NCBI RefSeq assembly: GCF_033568475.1
Contig: NC_133122.1
Span: 181,865,449-181,929,448, forward strand
Reading direction: 5' to 3'
Source: Henckelia pumila
Lineage: Eukaryota > Streptophyta > Magnoliopsida > Lamiales > Gesneriaceae
DNA length: 64,000 nt
Shown here: positions 11,515 to 23,251 of the stretch, piece after piece
How positions within the stretch are numbered: position 1 is the stretch's first letter
Layout: each line of letters opens with the position of its first letter
Made by a program: the position numbers and the translations under genes
Notes under the pieces: model-generated
The model's database searches: none
Seen by the model: only the letters and a program-made list of their open reading frames with translations
Told to the model about the DNA's origin: nothing

Positions 11515-11973
11515 AAAGCACGCGCCCAGTCTGGGGCCCCAAAAATTTTTAAAAAAAAATTATTATTATATATATTTATATATATATAAATATTATATAT
11601 TATGCTCTTACACAAAATACAATCACATAAAAAAAATTTTGAGTTTTAAATTTTAAGAGTTTCAATAATATTTTGCTTTTTTGTTAGTTTGTGGTTGCGT
11701 GCAATTACGTGAATTGATTATCAATAGTTTAAGAATTCAGAAAATAGAAAAGTATAAAATTTACGAAAATACACAAATGCATTCAACATAACGATCCAAG
11801 GTATGAATTACAAGACTCTTGTTCAATTTTATTTTATTTTCGAATTTTGATATATTGTTTAATATCATTTTGATTTAATGTTTTTGTTCACATTATTTTT
11901 GTTTAAGGTAAGATGTTAATATTTGATGTAATTTCACATAGATTCTGAAAATTCGAGAATTACAGGTCTGAAA

Positions 11974-12225
11974 ATGAATATTTTTTCTATGATCGTGGTT
12001 GCGTATCAAATTTTATTGACTATTCATGTGACAGTAGCATCAGTTGAGAAAAATTTTTCAAAGTTAAAATTATTGAAATCTTATTTCAGAACCACAATGA
12101 GTCAAGAAAAACTGAATGATTTGGCGATCCTCTGCACAAAAAAAAACATATTGAAAGATATATCTTATGACGACATAATTGATGATTTTGTTTCAAAAAA
12201 CATAAGAAGAGCCAATTTTAAATAA
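11974..12225 (+). CDS. Truncated hAT transposase, hATC dimerisation domain only
   Basis: An open frame of 83 codons. Residues 15-60 contain LTIHVTVASVEKNFSKLK and RTTMSQEKLNDLAIL, which match the C-terminal dimerisation region of hAT transposases, in particular the plant TTF-type/ZMYM1-like group. The N-terminal zinc finger and the DDE catalytic residues are missing, so it cannot be a functional transposase; it could at most dimerise. The upstream part of the ancestral gene is not in the window, and the ATG used is simply the first in frame. Confidence 0.7.
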   Translation: MNIFSMIVVAYQILLTIHVTVASVEKNFSKLKLLKSYFRTTMSQEKLNDLAILCTKKNILKDISYDDIIDDFVSKNIRRANFK

Positions 12226-12327
12226 TATTTTTTGTTGATTAAATTATTTTGAAGAATTATGTAAACCTTCTTTCATTTGTGTACTTTATTGATTTATGTA
12301 TTTTGGTTTATTTTAATTATGTTATTC

Positions 12328-12361
<34 letters not shown>

Positions 12362-12439
12362 TCAAGTTAATACGAAAGGGTCTATAGTTTAAACTTTGCT
12401 CAGGGCCTCGTTTTTCTTCGGACTGCCACTGTATATATC

Positions 12440-13798
12440 TTCGGATGAGGAGAAAATAAAATGAGTGTATTTTCTCATTAACTCATGATTATTTTAGAAT
12501 TTTGTTTACAAACTAACAAGTCAAATACCAAATGTTTCTTTATTGATGTTTTGGTGTAACAACTCATGACTATTCTAGAATTTGAGTTTGATATTTTTAG
12601 CTAATGGGATAAATGCTATATCTATTTTATATGTTTTCTTTGTGAGAAAAATGTTAATACTTGGTTATACCTTTATTTATCTGAATGTTTCTTGTCTATT
12701 TACTGACAAATATAGATCCAAGTAAGCTTATTATTATGTTTTTTAATAATTCGTTAGATAGTGGAATGCATATGAATAATTGTTGGGTTTAAAACACAAG
12801 TGTTGGATCTTGTATTTCCAAACCTTCATTGTCAGTCTTGCTAGACGTGGCATCTGCCAAATCTCCCCATCTTGTCGCCACTCACCTCTTACATTTTGGC
12901 TTTCAGTTGCTGGAATTGCAACTGAGTTTGTGAGTCTGAGTATATACACATGGAGAATCAAAGATGTTATCAGAATGCATACATTAACATTAAGTATTCG
13001 GAATAGCTCCCGTGAGATATAAAAAGGAATTTTTTCCGGTTTGTGAAGTGTATGAAAAATATGTTTTACATGTTAATCCATAACTCATTGAGCAAAACAT
13101 AGATTTTTTAGAAAATTTTACAGCCATATGATTGATCAATTGTTGTTTTTTATTATGTTGAATTCATAAGTTTGATCATAATATGTCAGCCATGCTAGTA
13201 GCTATGATTTTTGTTTCTTGGGACTTTTTTTGGATCCTAGTAGCTATGATTCTTTGATATAAATGTTTGTGAGTTCAAGATTTCAGTTTGTGTTAACAAA
13301 TAAAGCTTCATCTCTATTTTGAAGTGTTGTTTTAAGGAGCCGTTCCATGATTTCAGTTTGTGAACATATTATTGGTTTATATTTTGTTATAATAGAAAAA
13401 TATTTCTTGCATAACTAGCAAGATGAAAAGGGGAATATATTCTTTCAAAAAAAAAAAAAAAAAAGGGGGGAAATATCAAATATTCGTGGGCTTGATGGCT
13501 TTTCTATGAAAACTCGATCATCCATTCGTGTTAGTGATACATCGAGAGGAGAAATATTTAGAGGTAATAAATATTTTGCATTTGGATTTTTTAAAGTATA
13601 CCTTTGATTATGTTTTTCAAATCAATTGGTTTTAAATATAGTGTGTCAAGTTTATAAGTAATAAATATCAGCTTGATGGGTTTTTACAAATGTTAGTCTT
13701 AAAATAAAAAACTTTTTTATTTGTAGGTGGATATCATAAAAAACAATCTGAATTATCAAGCAACTATATCTCATGACTATATCTCATGGAATAGAGAC
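12440..13798. other. Mostly unassigned AT-rich stretch; start repeats the end of a Myb/SANT-like pseudogene
   Basis: 12443-12720 is clearly related to 14497-14770 (shared GAGTG(T/C)ATTTTCTCATTAACTC block), i.e. the 3' end and downstream region of a Harbinger Myb-like gene. The rest, to 13798, shows no recognisable gene. A short A18-G6 tract lies near 13446-13470. Confidence 0.5.
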
Positions 13799-14545
13799 AT
13801 GGACAATCATTTGGCTAGAGTTTTAATTGATCAAATGGCTCAAGGAAATAAATGTGATGGAGATACTTGGAAATCCCAAGCTTTGTAAGAGGCAGTGACG
13901 TATTTAAATTCCAAAATGCATTTTCAGTTGACTAAAGAGAATATAAAAAATAGACTCAAGACTTGGAAGAAATATTCCACTGTTGTTACAGATGTTCAAA
14001 AACAAAGTGGATTTTCTTGAGACGAAGAGCGAAAAATGATTGTTGTGACATCGGATGAATATAATTCTTGGAATGGATATATTGAGGAATATATGCATAT
14101 TTTGTCATATTGTTTTCTTATCCATATCAATATAAATTAATATACAAATAATATTTTAGAAAAGAACTTATAAATATTTATTCTTTTTATGAATAGTCGC
14201 ATCCAGCGGTCAAAAGAATGCAAAATAGAGTAATAGAGAATTGGAATGATATTGTATTTCTATGTGAAAGAGATAGAGTGACCGGTGTAGGAGTTGAAAG
14301 TTTGATGAGGGGGTCAATGCCATGGAGGATGATGAAGAAAATGAGGTAAACTCCACACATGAACGATCACGACGTTCAAACTCATTGAAATACACGAGGT
14401 TGTCTCTGGCATAATTGGATTTACGGACACCAAAAGATTTAAGGCGATTCAAAAATTGATGAAGGGTGACGTTGAAAACTTTAGATTATTAAAAGCACTT
14501 TCGAACGAGGAGAAAAAAAATGAGTGCATTTTCTCATTAACTCAT
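13799..14545 (+). pseudogene. Myb/SANT-like DNA-binding protein of a PIF/Harbinger element, decayed
   Basis: Translation from 13799 gives MDNHLARVLIDQMAQGNK, then NSKMHFQLTKENIKNRLK and WNGYIEEY, the pattern of the Myb/SANT-like domain (L10-interacting type) encoded by plant Harbinger elements. After an intron-like gap (about 14095-14197) it continues with HPAVKRMQNRVIENWNDIV and ends in EEKKNECIFSLTHDY. In-frame stops (first at 13886-13888, another near 14018) break it. It resembles the intact gene at 26316-27317 in architecture. No transposase partner is seen nearby. Confidence 0.75.
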
Positions 14546-15681
14546 GATTATTTTAGAATTTTGTTTAGAAACTAACATGTTAAATATCAAATGTTTTTTT
14601 GTTGATGTTTTTATGTTACGACTCATGATTATTATAGAATTTGGATTTGATATTTTTATCTTATGAGGATGAATGCTACATCTATTTTATATGTTTCCTT
14701 TGTGAAAAAAATGTTAATACTTTGTTAAATGTTTATTTATTAAATGTTTTTGTCTATTTAAATAAATAAGACATGAACTCTATTTTATTTTGAGTTGGAT
14801 ATGGTTACTGTGTTATCATAATAGTTATTTTAATTTCAAAATATATTTTTTGAATATTGGATATGTGTTAATATATATTTTTGATTAATATATGTTACTA
14901 AATTTTGATTTTATTGTAGAGTTATTGCACGAAAAGTATTTTTTTCATGTTACTAGTATGATGAAAAAGAAATTAAAGTTTAATATTATAATAATTATAT
15001 ATTTGTTTTTTTTAGAAAAACATGAACATGGTTATTTTATAATCATAATACTAATTTAAAATTTCATTTTGAAATTCTATATTATTCCAAGCAATGGATT
15101 TAAATTTTACTTTGAAATTATATGTTATCTCAAGCCAGAAAAATGATTAATTTGAAATCCACTCTCAAATCCAAATATCCTCATCCAAGAACAACTGTAT
15201 GAAATTCATATCCTTTTACTGGAAATTGGATGATTTTATCTCAAAAAAAATAAAAAAAAATTGGATGATTTGTTTCAGGGATACTTGCCTATTTGAGATA
15301 AACATGATTTACAAATTACAATACTGTTGGATAAATATTTTTTCTTCTCGCTATTTTTTTTTTAAAAAAAAAACTTCAATTTCACTGATTTTTTACTTTC
15401 CAGCAGAATTCTTTACACACCGCGTTCTTTTATTTTTTTTAAAATCTCAACCACATTATCTGCACGCGTCTTCGACTTCTAAATTTCCACCCAATTCTTC
15501 AATCTGATTCAATCCCATTAGGTTTATCAAGGCTTGATTTTTTTCCCTTTTTCAATCTGGTTCAATCCAATAGGTTTGATTTTTTCCCTTTCTTAATTCG
15601 TTGCGTACGCTTTTTCTGAATTTCCAACCAGATCATCTAATTCAATCCGGTCGGAATTCTTGGTGTTCTTCACGAAGCAGA
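14546..15681. other. Unassigned non-coding sequence
   Basis: AT-rich and without recognisable coding or RNA genes. 15540-15600 contains a local repeat (TTCAATC(T/C)GGTTCAATCC type blocks). The copia derivative beginning at 15682 inserted at GCAGA. Confidence 0.4.
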
Positions 15682-16501
15682 TGTTGGAAATTTGGGTTGT
15701 GTACCCATTTTGAATCGATAAAATATTTATGATAAAATTATTTCTCGATTACAAATTAAGGGTGAATGAGAAATTAATAAAATGTTCACAAATAATTGTT
15801 CGAATTTTATCGAGTAAAAAATTGAATATTATAGGATTATATATCATATTAATATATATATATATATATATATTGAAGTGATGAGACAAGTGGCAAAGGC
15901 CACCGATGCAAGCTTTTGAAACATTTCAAATTTGGTCAATTATGTATTCGGTTGGTCACAATTCAAATTGAATTTGAATTCACAATATGTATTCGGTTGG
16001 TTATACAACGGAAAAGGAAATAAAACAAAAATAGTTATTTGACATTTTTTAGACAAAAAGGTGTGTCTCATTGAATTGTTGCACATTTTCATATAAGGTC
16101 ATTCAATCTTTATTAATATCTCATATGTTTGAATGGAAAATAGACACACACATATTGAAAACATATTGCTGCATATCATTGTTGTTCATCATTTTTCAGA
16201 AAGTTCAAAAAGAATTTTAGAAGTTCGCCGGGTTTTGTAATTTGGAGTGCTCCTATTACAAAACGAATTCGTTGTATTTTGGGAGACGATTGTCATATTC
16301 CATAAGCACCGTGTGTGGGGCAAATTCGTCTTAAGGACATAGAGTTTTAATCTAGCCTCGACTAAAAATCTCAGATCAAATTTATGTCCTTGTCTCAAGT
16401 CCTGTCCCGACATCAGTCAAGACAACATCCGAAAAATCATCTCAGATTTGCACAGTACTCCGAAACCAACATTCTTAAGACGAATCTGTGTTCATTCTGA
16501 G

Positions 16502-16999
16502 ATGGCATCTACATCTGCTGCCTCTATTCAGCCTACTGTTCATGCGTCACACTTTGAGAAATCGGAGAAGTTTTCCGGTGTTGACTTCAAAAGGTGGCAC
16601 CAAAAGATGATGTTCTACTTGACTACTCTGAATCTCGTGAAGTTCCTACAAGAGAATGCCCCTGTTTTTCTGACAAAGAGACGGACAAAGATAAGTGGGC
16701 TGCTTATGATGCTTGGAAGAATAGAGACTACCTTTGTCGCAACTACATTTTGAATGGTTTGGACAACACTTTATACAACGTGTACAGTCAAGACAAGGCA
16801 TCAAAGGACCTGTGGAAGTCTCTGGAAAAGAAGTACCGAACCGAAGATGCCGGAATGAAGAAATTCATTGTTGGTAAATTTTTGAATTATAAAATGATTG
16901 ACTTTAAATCTGTGTTGAGCCAAGTCCAGGAATTGCAACTTTTGTTGCATGATTTTCATGCTGATGGTATGCAAATTAATGAGCCTTTTCAAGTGTCAT
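16502..16999 (+). pseudogene. Copia gag fragment, frameshifted and truncated
   Basis: Starts MASTSAASIQPT and continues with KFSGVDFKRWHQKMMFYL and, in the next frame, WKSLEKKYRTEDAGMKKF, the N-terminal gag pattern of plant copia elements. A single-base difference in the T-run near 16670 splits it into two frames. It stops being gag at about 16995, where the deletion joins it to RNase H. Confidence 0.8.
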
Positions 17000-17399
17000 T
17001 GGTGGTGGAGCCGTGACATGGAAATCCACAAAGCAAACGTGTATTGCTCGATCCACAATGGAATCTGAGTTTATAGCCTTAGATAAAGCCGCTGAAGAGG
17101 CTGAATGGCTAAGAAACTTCTTAGAGTATATCCCGTGTTGGGCTAAACCTGTGTCTGCCATAATGATACATTGTAATAGTCAATCAGCGATTGGAAGGGC
17201 ACAAAGTAGCATGTACAATGGTAAGTCACGACATATACGTCGTAGACATAATACCATTAGGCAGTTGATCTCTAATGGAGTAATCTCCATCGATTATGTA
17301 AAATCGAAAGACAATTTAGCGGATCCGTTGACAAAAGGTTTGAGTAGAGATCAAGTAAACTGCTCATCAAGGGGAATGGGACTAAAAATCTACAAATAA
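17000..17399 (+). pseudogene. Copia RNase H C-terminal fragment
   Basis: The frame reads [23 protein letters not shown], then [10 protein letters not shown] and [11 protein letters not shown], typical of the RNase H end of copia polyproteins; the acidic residue of MESEF and the aspartate-equivalent strand (HCNSQS, N replacing D) are visible. It is fused in frame context to gag by an internal deletion of the middle of pol. Confidence 0.8.
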
Positions 17400-17959
17400 A
17401 ATGATCATAGAGGAAATCCAAACTTGCTGACTGGAGATCCCAAGATCTTGGTTCAATGGGACAACGATGTTATGAGAGTTGTTGTAACAGCACTTGAGAC
17501 AAGCTTTATAAAAAGTTGTCTTCTCATTCCTAGGGTGAAAAACGTGATGCCTACCACATGTAGTGAGGTTAAGCTTATGCTTGTAATGATTTCTATACTT
17601 GAAAAAGTTGGGTATGGTAGGATACTCGTTATAGGAGATCACCTATGTAAGTGTGAAGACGAGCCGCTTCAATGAAACACTTATCAATCCAAGAGCGTGT
17701 CCATGGCTAAAACGGACACAACCATAAGAACTAGTAAGATGTGAGGAAGGTTATTGTGTTGATACCATTGTCTTGGTTTACACAAACGACTGGGTGGTTC
17801 AAGACATCGCGTTCACTAACTAGCTTGTAAATCCGATGGTATTCTACTACGGAAGGTTCAAAGCCAAAATCTACCTCTTCCGATGCAATAATATTTCGTT
17901 TGGAATTTCTAAAATGTCTGCATTTCATACATGCATTAATTTCCATTCATGTGGGGGAT
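17400..17959 (+). other. Non-coding 3' part of the copia derivative
   Basis: Sequence between the RNase H stop and the 3' LTR. It ends in the polypurine tract GTGGGGGAT and holds no recognisable gene. Confidence 0.6.
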
Positions 17960-18759
17960 TGTTGAAAATTTGGGTTGTGTACCCATTTTGAATCGATAAA
18001 ATATTTGTGATAAAATTATTTCTCGATTATCAATTAAGGGTGAATGAGAAATTAATAAAGTTCACAAATAATTGTTCGGATTTTATCGAGTAACAGATTG
18101 AATATTATAGGATTATATATTATATTAATATATATATATATATAATATAGATATATTGAAGTGATGAGACAAGTGACAAAGGCCACCGATGCAAGCTTTT
18201 GAAACATTTCAAATTTGGTCAATTATGCATTCGGTTGGTCACAATTCAAATTGAATTTGAATTCATAATATATATTCGGTTGGTTATACAACTGAAAAGG
18301 AAATAAAACAAAAACAGTTATTTGACATCTTTTGGACAAAAAGGGGTGTCTCATTGAATTGTTGCACCTTTTTATATAAGGTCATTCAATCTTTATTAAT
18401 ATCTCATATGTTTGAATAGAAAATAGACACACACATATTGAAAACATATTGTTGCATATAATTGTTGTTCATCATTTTTCAGAAAGTTCAAAAAGCATTT
18501 TCGAAGTTCGCCGGGTTTTATAATTTGAAGTGCTTCTATTACAAAATGAAGTCGTTGTATCTTGGGAGACGATTACCGTATTCCATAAGCACCGTGTGTG
18601 GAGCAAATTCGTCTTAAGGACATAGAGTTTTACTCTAGCCTCGACTAAAAATCTCAGATCAAATTTATGTTCTTGTCTCAAGTCCTATCCCGACATCAGT
18701 CAAGACAACATCCGGAAAATCATCTTAGATTTGCACGGTACTCCGAAACCAACAGCAGA

Positions 18760-20053
18760 CTGCTCAAATCAACTGCAGGGGTCAGGGATACCGTCCCAAG
18801 GTTAGGTCACCCATGGGGATCTCCGAAATAGTGTCTTTAAACATTTCTTGAATACTGACTCCCATCTCGGCGATTCAATCCCATCAGAATTTCTCAAGGT
18901 CATTTTGCTCCTTTTAATTGTTTTCCATATTGTTTTCCAGTTTTCTTATTTTTTGTTTTCTACTTATCTTGATGTTTGTTTCACTTTTTTAAGGATTTGA
19001 TTCTACAGTTTTTCATTCGTTATGTTCAGTTGTTAGAATAGGTTTCAAGGTATCTTCGGGTTAATGCTTTTGTTTTCCCCTTTGTGGCCCCGAAAATTGA
19101 ACAAGCTTCACTTTTTTACCATAATTTTCCCCCATTCTAAGTTGTGATTATTACATATTTTCACTTGGAATGGTTGAATACAAAATTCATCGCCTTCAAA
19201 TCATGGGAATCTTAATTGCTTTAATAAAAAATAAATACCAGGAAGAACCGAGGTTCATTTTAATTAACGTTCTTGCAAACCCAGAGGGTAGAAAACAATA
19301 TTAAGTTATTCACAAAGTATCCCCGCCACAAAGCGAAAAAAGGTTGATAATATCATGATATTAAGAAAACCCCACTTGATCTTTGCGGAAGATTTTGGAT
19401 ACCATTTGCGAAGTGGAGGAAAAAGAACGACCAAGAAGAAAGCATCACGGAATTCGATGTTCTTTTCAAACCATTTATATATTACATTACACACGCAACC
19501 TCTGTGTGCGATCGCTAGTGGAAATGAAATGTCCTACGTTTATGATCAGATCAAGAGTATATACCATAGTCATTAAAGATGTACTGAATTAGAGAATTGA
19601 ATTTCTTAAATCATAAATCTTCCCATAAAATAAGCGAACACTTTTAACCTTTTTTCGGAGCACATGTTAGCAACTAGAATTTAGTATTGAAATTACTGAT
19701 TCAAAATAAAAGGTGTTACAATAATCTGAGTGAAACACTCAACCAAAGGATCAAATCCTTCACCAAAACCCTAGCTAATTGCTAGTATTTCCCTAGCCTA
19801 AGCTAGTCACATGCAAATGGAAAAATAATCGAATGAATAACAACTGTTTCTTGCCTGAGGTTTAATATCCCTATTGGGCCAAAGTCCAATATATTAAAGC
19901 CCATACGAATATTAAAGTTGTGTATTTTTCCACGTAGAATTGAAAGAACAAAATTAGCAGCTTTGGTTTTTTGCTTCAAAGGGTGGGAAAAGAGACAAGA
20001 CAGAAGGAAGACATTGTTAAAAAGCGAATTTCTGTGATTAGAAGTGAAAGAGA
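18760..20053. other. Upstream region of the Jagunal-like gene, unassigned
   Basis: Before the copia insertion this was continuous with 15600-15681. Nothing convincing is encoded. Roughly the last 100 bases before 20054 probably include the 5' untranslated region. Confidence 0.4.
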
Positions 20054-21624
20054 ATGAGTATGAGAAAATCTTTGAATGGAAGGCCAAGTGGGACAGACGG
20101 TTCTGATTTTTCCTACCGCATGGTTGTTGACTCCAGTACGTTCTCCAATTGTTCATCTTCCCTTTTTTTTTTTTTTTTTTTGCTCAATTACGAATTTTGG
20201 GTTGTGGTTTGTATCTTATTTATATTTTTGCAATTGAAGGATATAAAAAGGTGGCTCGAGGAAGATCTCACCTCTCTGCTGTCATCTTCACTCAGGTACT
20301 TGGATGCATATCTGGATAATTGTGAATTTTTCTGATGTTTGACCTATCATGGTCTGATGATTGATTTGATTCTTTCTTTTCTAATTGAAACAACCAATTC
20401 GTATTCAAATATTTCAGAAAGTAATTTTTGCCACTTTAAAAAAAATTAATTTAATAATTAGGTATAAATCGCCAATGTGTGAGTTTTATTTACATAACTG
20501 GACAAAAACCGGCACAAGATGTAATCACCACCATATAGTGTTAGTTATTGTTTCTAACAGGATTTTATTACATTCTGATTGTCGACAAATGTTGCAGGCA
20601 ATTATTCAATTTGTAGCTGCAGTAGTTCTATTTCAAACTGCACCGAAGGGGGTGACTCTTGATAAACTTTATGTATCTCATGCTGTTATTAGTTTTATTT
20701 CACTCTTAGTAGGAGAAATAGGTAAGCTGAAAGATCATAGTTTTATTATGCTTACTCATACATGTTGACCTCTGATTCTATTATATTTACTCGTTGTCAT
20801 TTTGAAAGGTCGGAAACGCAGCCGTGTTCATCTTTTGAAGTTGTATTTGTTTGGATCTTCAGTTGCCACCCTTATCTCAGCTATTTGTCTCCTTAAGAGC
20901 CAAACATCATTCGAGGTACGTTTATTTTCTTGTTTCTTAACATTTGATTTTCTTAAGCTTGACATAGCTTTAATTAAAATCAAAATTTGTATGGTGGAGT
21001 AGTAAGGAACACCTTTTGATGCAATAGAGGAGAGAAAGGATGGTAACATAGTCATATCAAAGTAAACCTTCAATTTAAGTAGTTTTATTTAAATTTCTTC
21101 GATCTTTTACTGCAAATAATTGAACTTCATCCTCAGTGATGTTGAGTGGAATATAGTCCTTTACCAATCTCATTTTTTCTTCCCTTTTGAGGTTTTATAC
21201 TGTTATCACACATTCTTTTTACCTTGTCTGCTTCATGCGAATTAGATCATCAAAGATCTCAGTAGATGGGAGGTGTCAAGATTTGAAGTTTTGAAGATTG
21301 CTTCTGTTGTACTCGGTAAATTTATGTCTTTATAAATATTGGTTGCTTACATCATGGATCCGAAATTTGATGAAACTAAACTCTGACATACTTGTGTTGG
21401 GGTAAGACTTAGATTTTCTCGAAAATAAATATTCTTGCTGATTATTTTTAATTTGAGGGCACGATTGTCTTACTACACATTCCTGCTAGATCTTTTATGT
21501 GGATGATTATTCTTCAGAGAATTTAAATTGCACCAGTTGTGCAGGATTCTTGACACAAATATATGCTATCACGGCGACGACTGCTCTTATTCACAATATG
21601 GCTCCTCCCAAGAGAACCTCTTGA
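20054..21624 (+). CDS. Small four-helix membrane protein, Jagunal-like
   Basis: Six exons: 20054-20135, 20240-20295, 20598-20721, 20809-20915, 21246-21315, 21545-21624. All introns are GT..AG and the phases join into 172 codons plus TGA. The N-terminus carries GTDGSDFSYR (residues 13-22), resembling the TDGSDF motif near the N-terminus of Jagunal, an ER-membrane protein needed for ER organisation and secretion in animals. Four hydrophobic segments follow (about 41-59, 69-87, 96-117, 139-161) with a basic loop RKRSR (89-93) and a hydrophilic tail ending KRTS. From memory this corresponds to a conserved single-copy-type plant protein annotated as jagunal-like; the family assignment is from motif and topology, not a search. 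No damage is seen. Its function in plants is not shown by the sequence. Confidence 0.85.
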
Positions 21625-22412
21625 TCGATTTTTTTGATCTCAACACGCAGGAGGCTTCTACCTGTTTTATATATTAGTTTCTTTTACTTGATATCAAAAC
21701 TCCACGGGGCTCATCTGCTCTGTTCTTGCACTCCATCTTTTGTTTTCATAATTTGCTCTTTTGATAATCTTTTTTTAATTTGATTTCTTTCTATTTATTA
21801 GATGTCGTTGAATTTTGGATATTAGTGGATTAATGTCATTTTACTCGGATCAAGTCAATATGATGGTAATTTTTGACCTGTTTATATTAGATTTTTTTAA
21901 GTCGTTATTTTTATTTGTTATTGGAGGATGCACTGGCTATTAGATAGAAGTCTCGTTAATTTTATGTTATTTCATTAGAAATTTCTTTGGACTAGCAAAA
22001 TGATCTCGGTCGTTTTTTTTTAAAAGATTGTCCAACTCCGGAAAATTAAAATCATGCAGTATACTTCTATTTATTATTTCTTTCAAGTTCCTAAGTCTGG
22101 CATTAAAAACTTCATTATACATAATTTTAGACCCTCACAGCACAGTATTTCATTTATTCACCGCCAAAGCCAAAGTTATTTATTTTAAACTATGGTGGAT
22201 TAAAAACAAAAGTGTGGTGGGTCTGAACTTTCGCCCCTTACGGTAAAAATTATTTGAAAATGAAGTTGAGTGTCATAAAGAAAAAGGCTTGAACATATAT
22301 TTAAAAATATTTTTGGTGTTTTATAAGTAAAAAATTTTAAAAATGTGCTCAGATGAGATTTTTTTAAAATTTTTTACAAAAAACATTTTTAAAAAAGTGT
22401 TCTTGAAATATA
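21625..22412. other. 3' flank of the Jagunal-like gene and AT-rich DNA
   Basis: Likely 3' untranslated region followed by non-coding AT-rich sequence. From about 22260 it resembles an older AT-rich inverted-repeat element (poly-T/A blocks like TTTAAAAATATTTTT) into which the following two MITEs inserted. Confidence 0.4.
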
Positions 22413-22662
22413 CTCCTTGCGTTTCAATTATATTGTCCATGTTTTTTTTGTCCCAAATATATAGTCATACCATATTTAGTAATTTTTTTTACACTTCTTT
22501 ACTAATATACTCCGATTAACTACATCTTTAAAATTGTACAATAATTTTTAATACATTAAATAGGGATAAAATAGAAAGTTTATATAAAATTGGATTTCTC
22601 AATAAATTTTTTTTATTATGTGTGAAAAACAAAATAAGAAAATATAATTGAGACGGAGAGAG
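22413..22662. mobile_element. Stowaway MITE with TA target duplication
   Basis: Terminal inverted repeats CTCCTTGCGTTTCAATTAT (22413) and, on the other strand, CTCTCTCCGTCTCAATTAT (15 of 19 identical), flanked by TA at 22411-22412 and 22663-22664. The CTCC..CGT(T/C)(T/C)CA ends are characteristic of Stowaway (Tc1/mariner) MITEs. 250 bp, non-coding. Confidence 0.85.
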
Positions 22663-22860
22663 TAGTTTTTAAAGAACACGTGTTTTAAGATGTTTTTATA
22701 ATGAAACTATGTAAGATAAAGATGAATAACATTATTTTTGAAATATTAAAATATTTTTATGGAATAGTTGTTCAAACACATATTTATTTTTAAAACAATT
22801 TTTTAAAATGTTTTATAAAAAAATTTTAAAAATACTTTTATAAAAGAGTTTTATAAGTAA

Positions 22861-23251
22861 GGTACCGTTTGGTACAAGTATTAGCAATACATGATTAATT
22901 TATCCTATCATATTTCACGTTCTTCTCGTCATATTTTTTATCTATCTATTAATTATTTATTTTACATCAATCAAATCATTAATCATTTAATCTTACATCA
23001 ATCAAATCATTGAATTTAACTTATTATATTAACCTTATAAATAATATTATTCATATTTTATTTATTCTTAAAAGGACAAAATGATAATTTATCATTTTTA
23101 TATAAAATTTATTCAATCAAATCAAATAAACTATAATCTATCAATCAAGTCAAATACTATATTAATTATCATTTTTATTTATTTTTTATTACATTATATT
23201 ATATTATTTATCTATGTATTACTTATCTCATATCCCGAACCAAACAGTACC
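22861..23251. mobile_element. Tourist-like MITE, TAA target duplication
   Basis: Ends GGTACCGTTTGGTAC and (reverse strand) GGTACTGTTTGGTTC, flanked by TAA at 22858-22860 and 23252-23254. The 391-bp sequence is closely related, in reverse orientation, to the split MITE at 49759-54956. Non-coding PIF/Harbinger-type MITE. Confidence 0.88.

Larger units (their letters stand above)
10817..12431 (+). mobile_element. hAT transposon with 8-bp target duplication TATATATC and internally duplicated body
   Basis: The left end reads CAGGGGCGGCCC; the reverse complement of the right end reads CAGTGGCAGTCC, differing by a few changes. TATATATC is present at 10809-10816 and 12432-12439. Most of the body is a direct duplication: copy 1 about 10848-11514, copy 2 about 11519-12174, offset 659 in the coding part. 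Both carry the end of a hAT transposase. The left subterminal part can fold (GGGCCCCAC with GTGGGGCCC). Confidence 0.85.
15682..18754 (+). mobile_element. Copia deletion derivative with two LTRs and target duplication GCAGA
   Basis: The 5' LTR is 15682-16471 (790 bp, TGTTGGAAAT...CCAACA), the 3' LTR is 17960-18754 (795 bp). GCAGA flanks both sides (15677-15681, 18755-18759). The LTRs differ at roughly one base in twenty over the first 165 bases. The 1.5-kb interior joins a gag fragment directly to an RNase H fragment, so protease, integrase and reverse transcriptase are gone. A purine-rich tract (GTGGGGGA) precedes the 3' LTR. No initiator-Met primer site follows the 5' LTR, unlike the other copia elements here. 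Confidence 0.9.

Noticed and set aside
12743-13022. Overlapping open frames of 72 and 80 codons on opposite strands
   Set aside because: No recognisable domain, no splice context; coincident open frames only.
18740-18900. Possible short coding exon around GGTCACCCATGGGG before the Jagunal-like gene
   Set aside because: Frame is short and matches nothing I know; removing the copia insertion does not yield a convincing exon.
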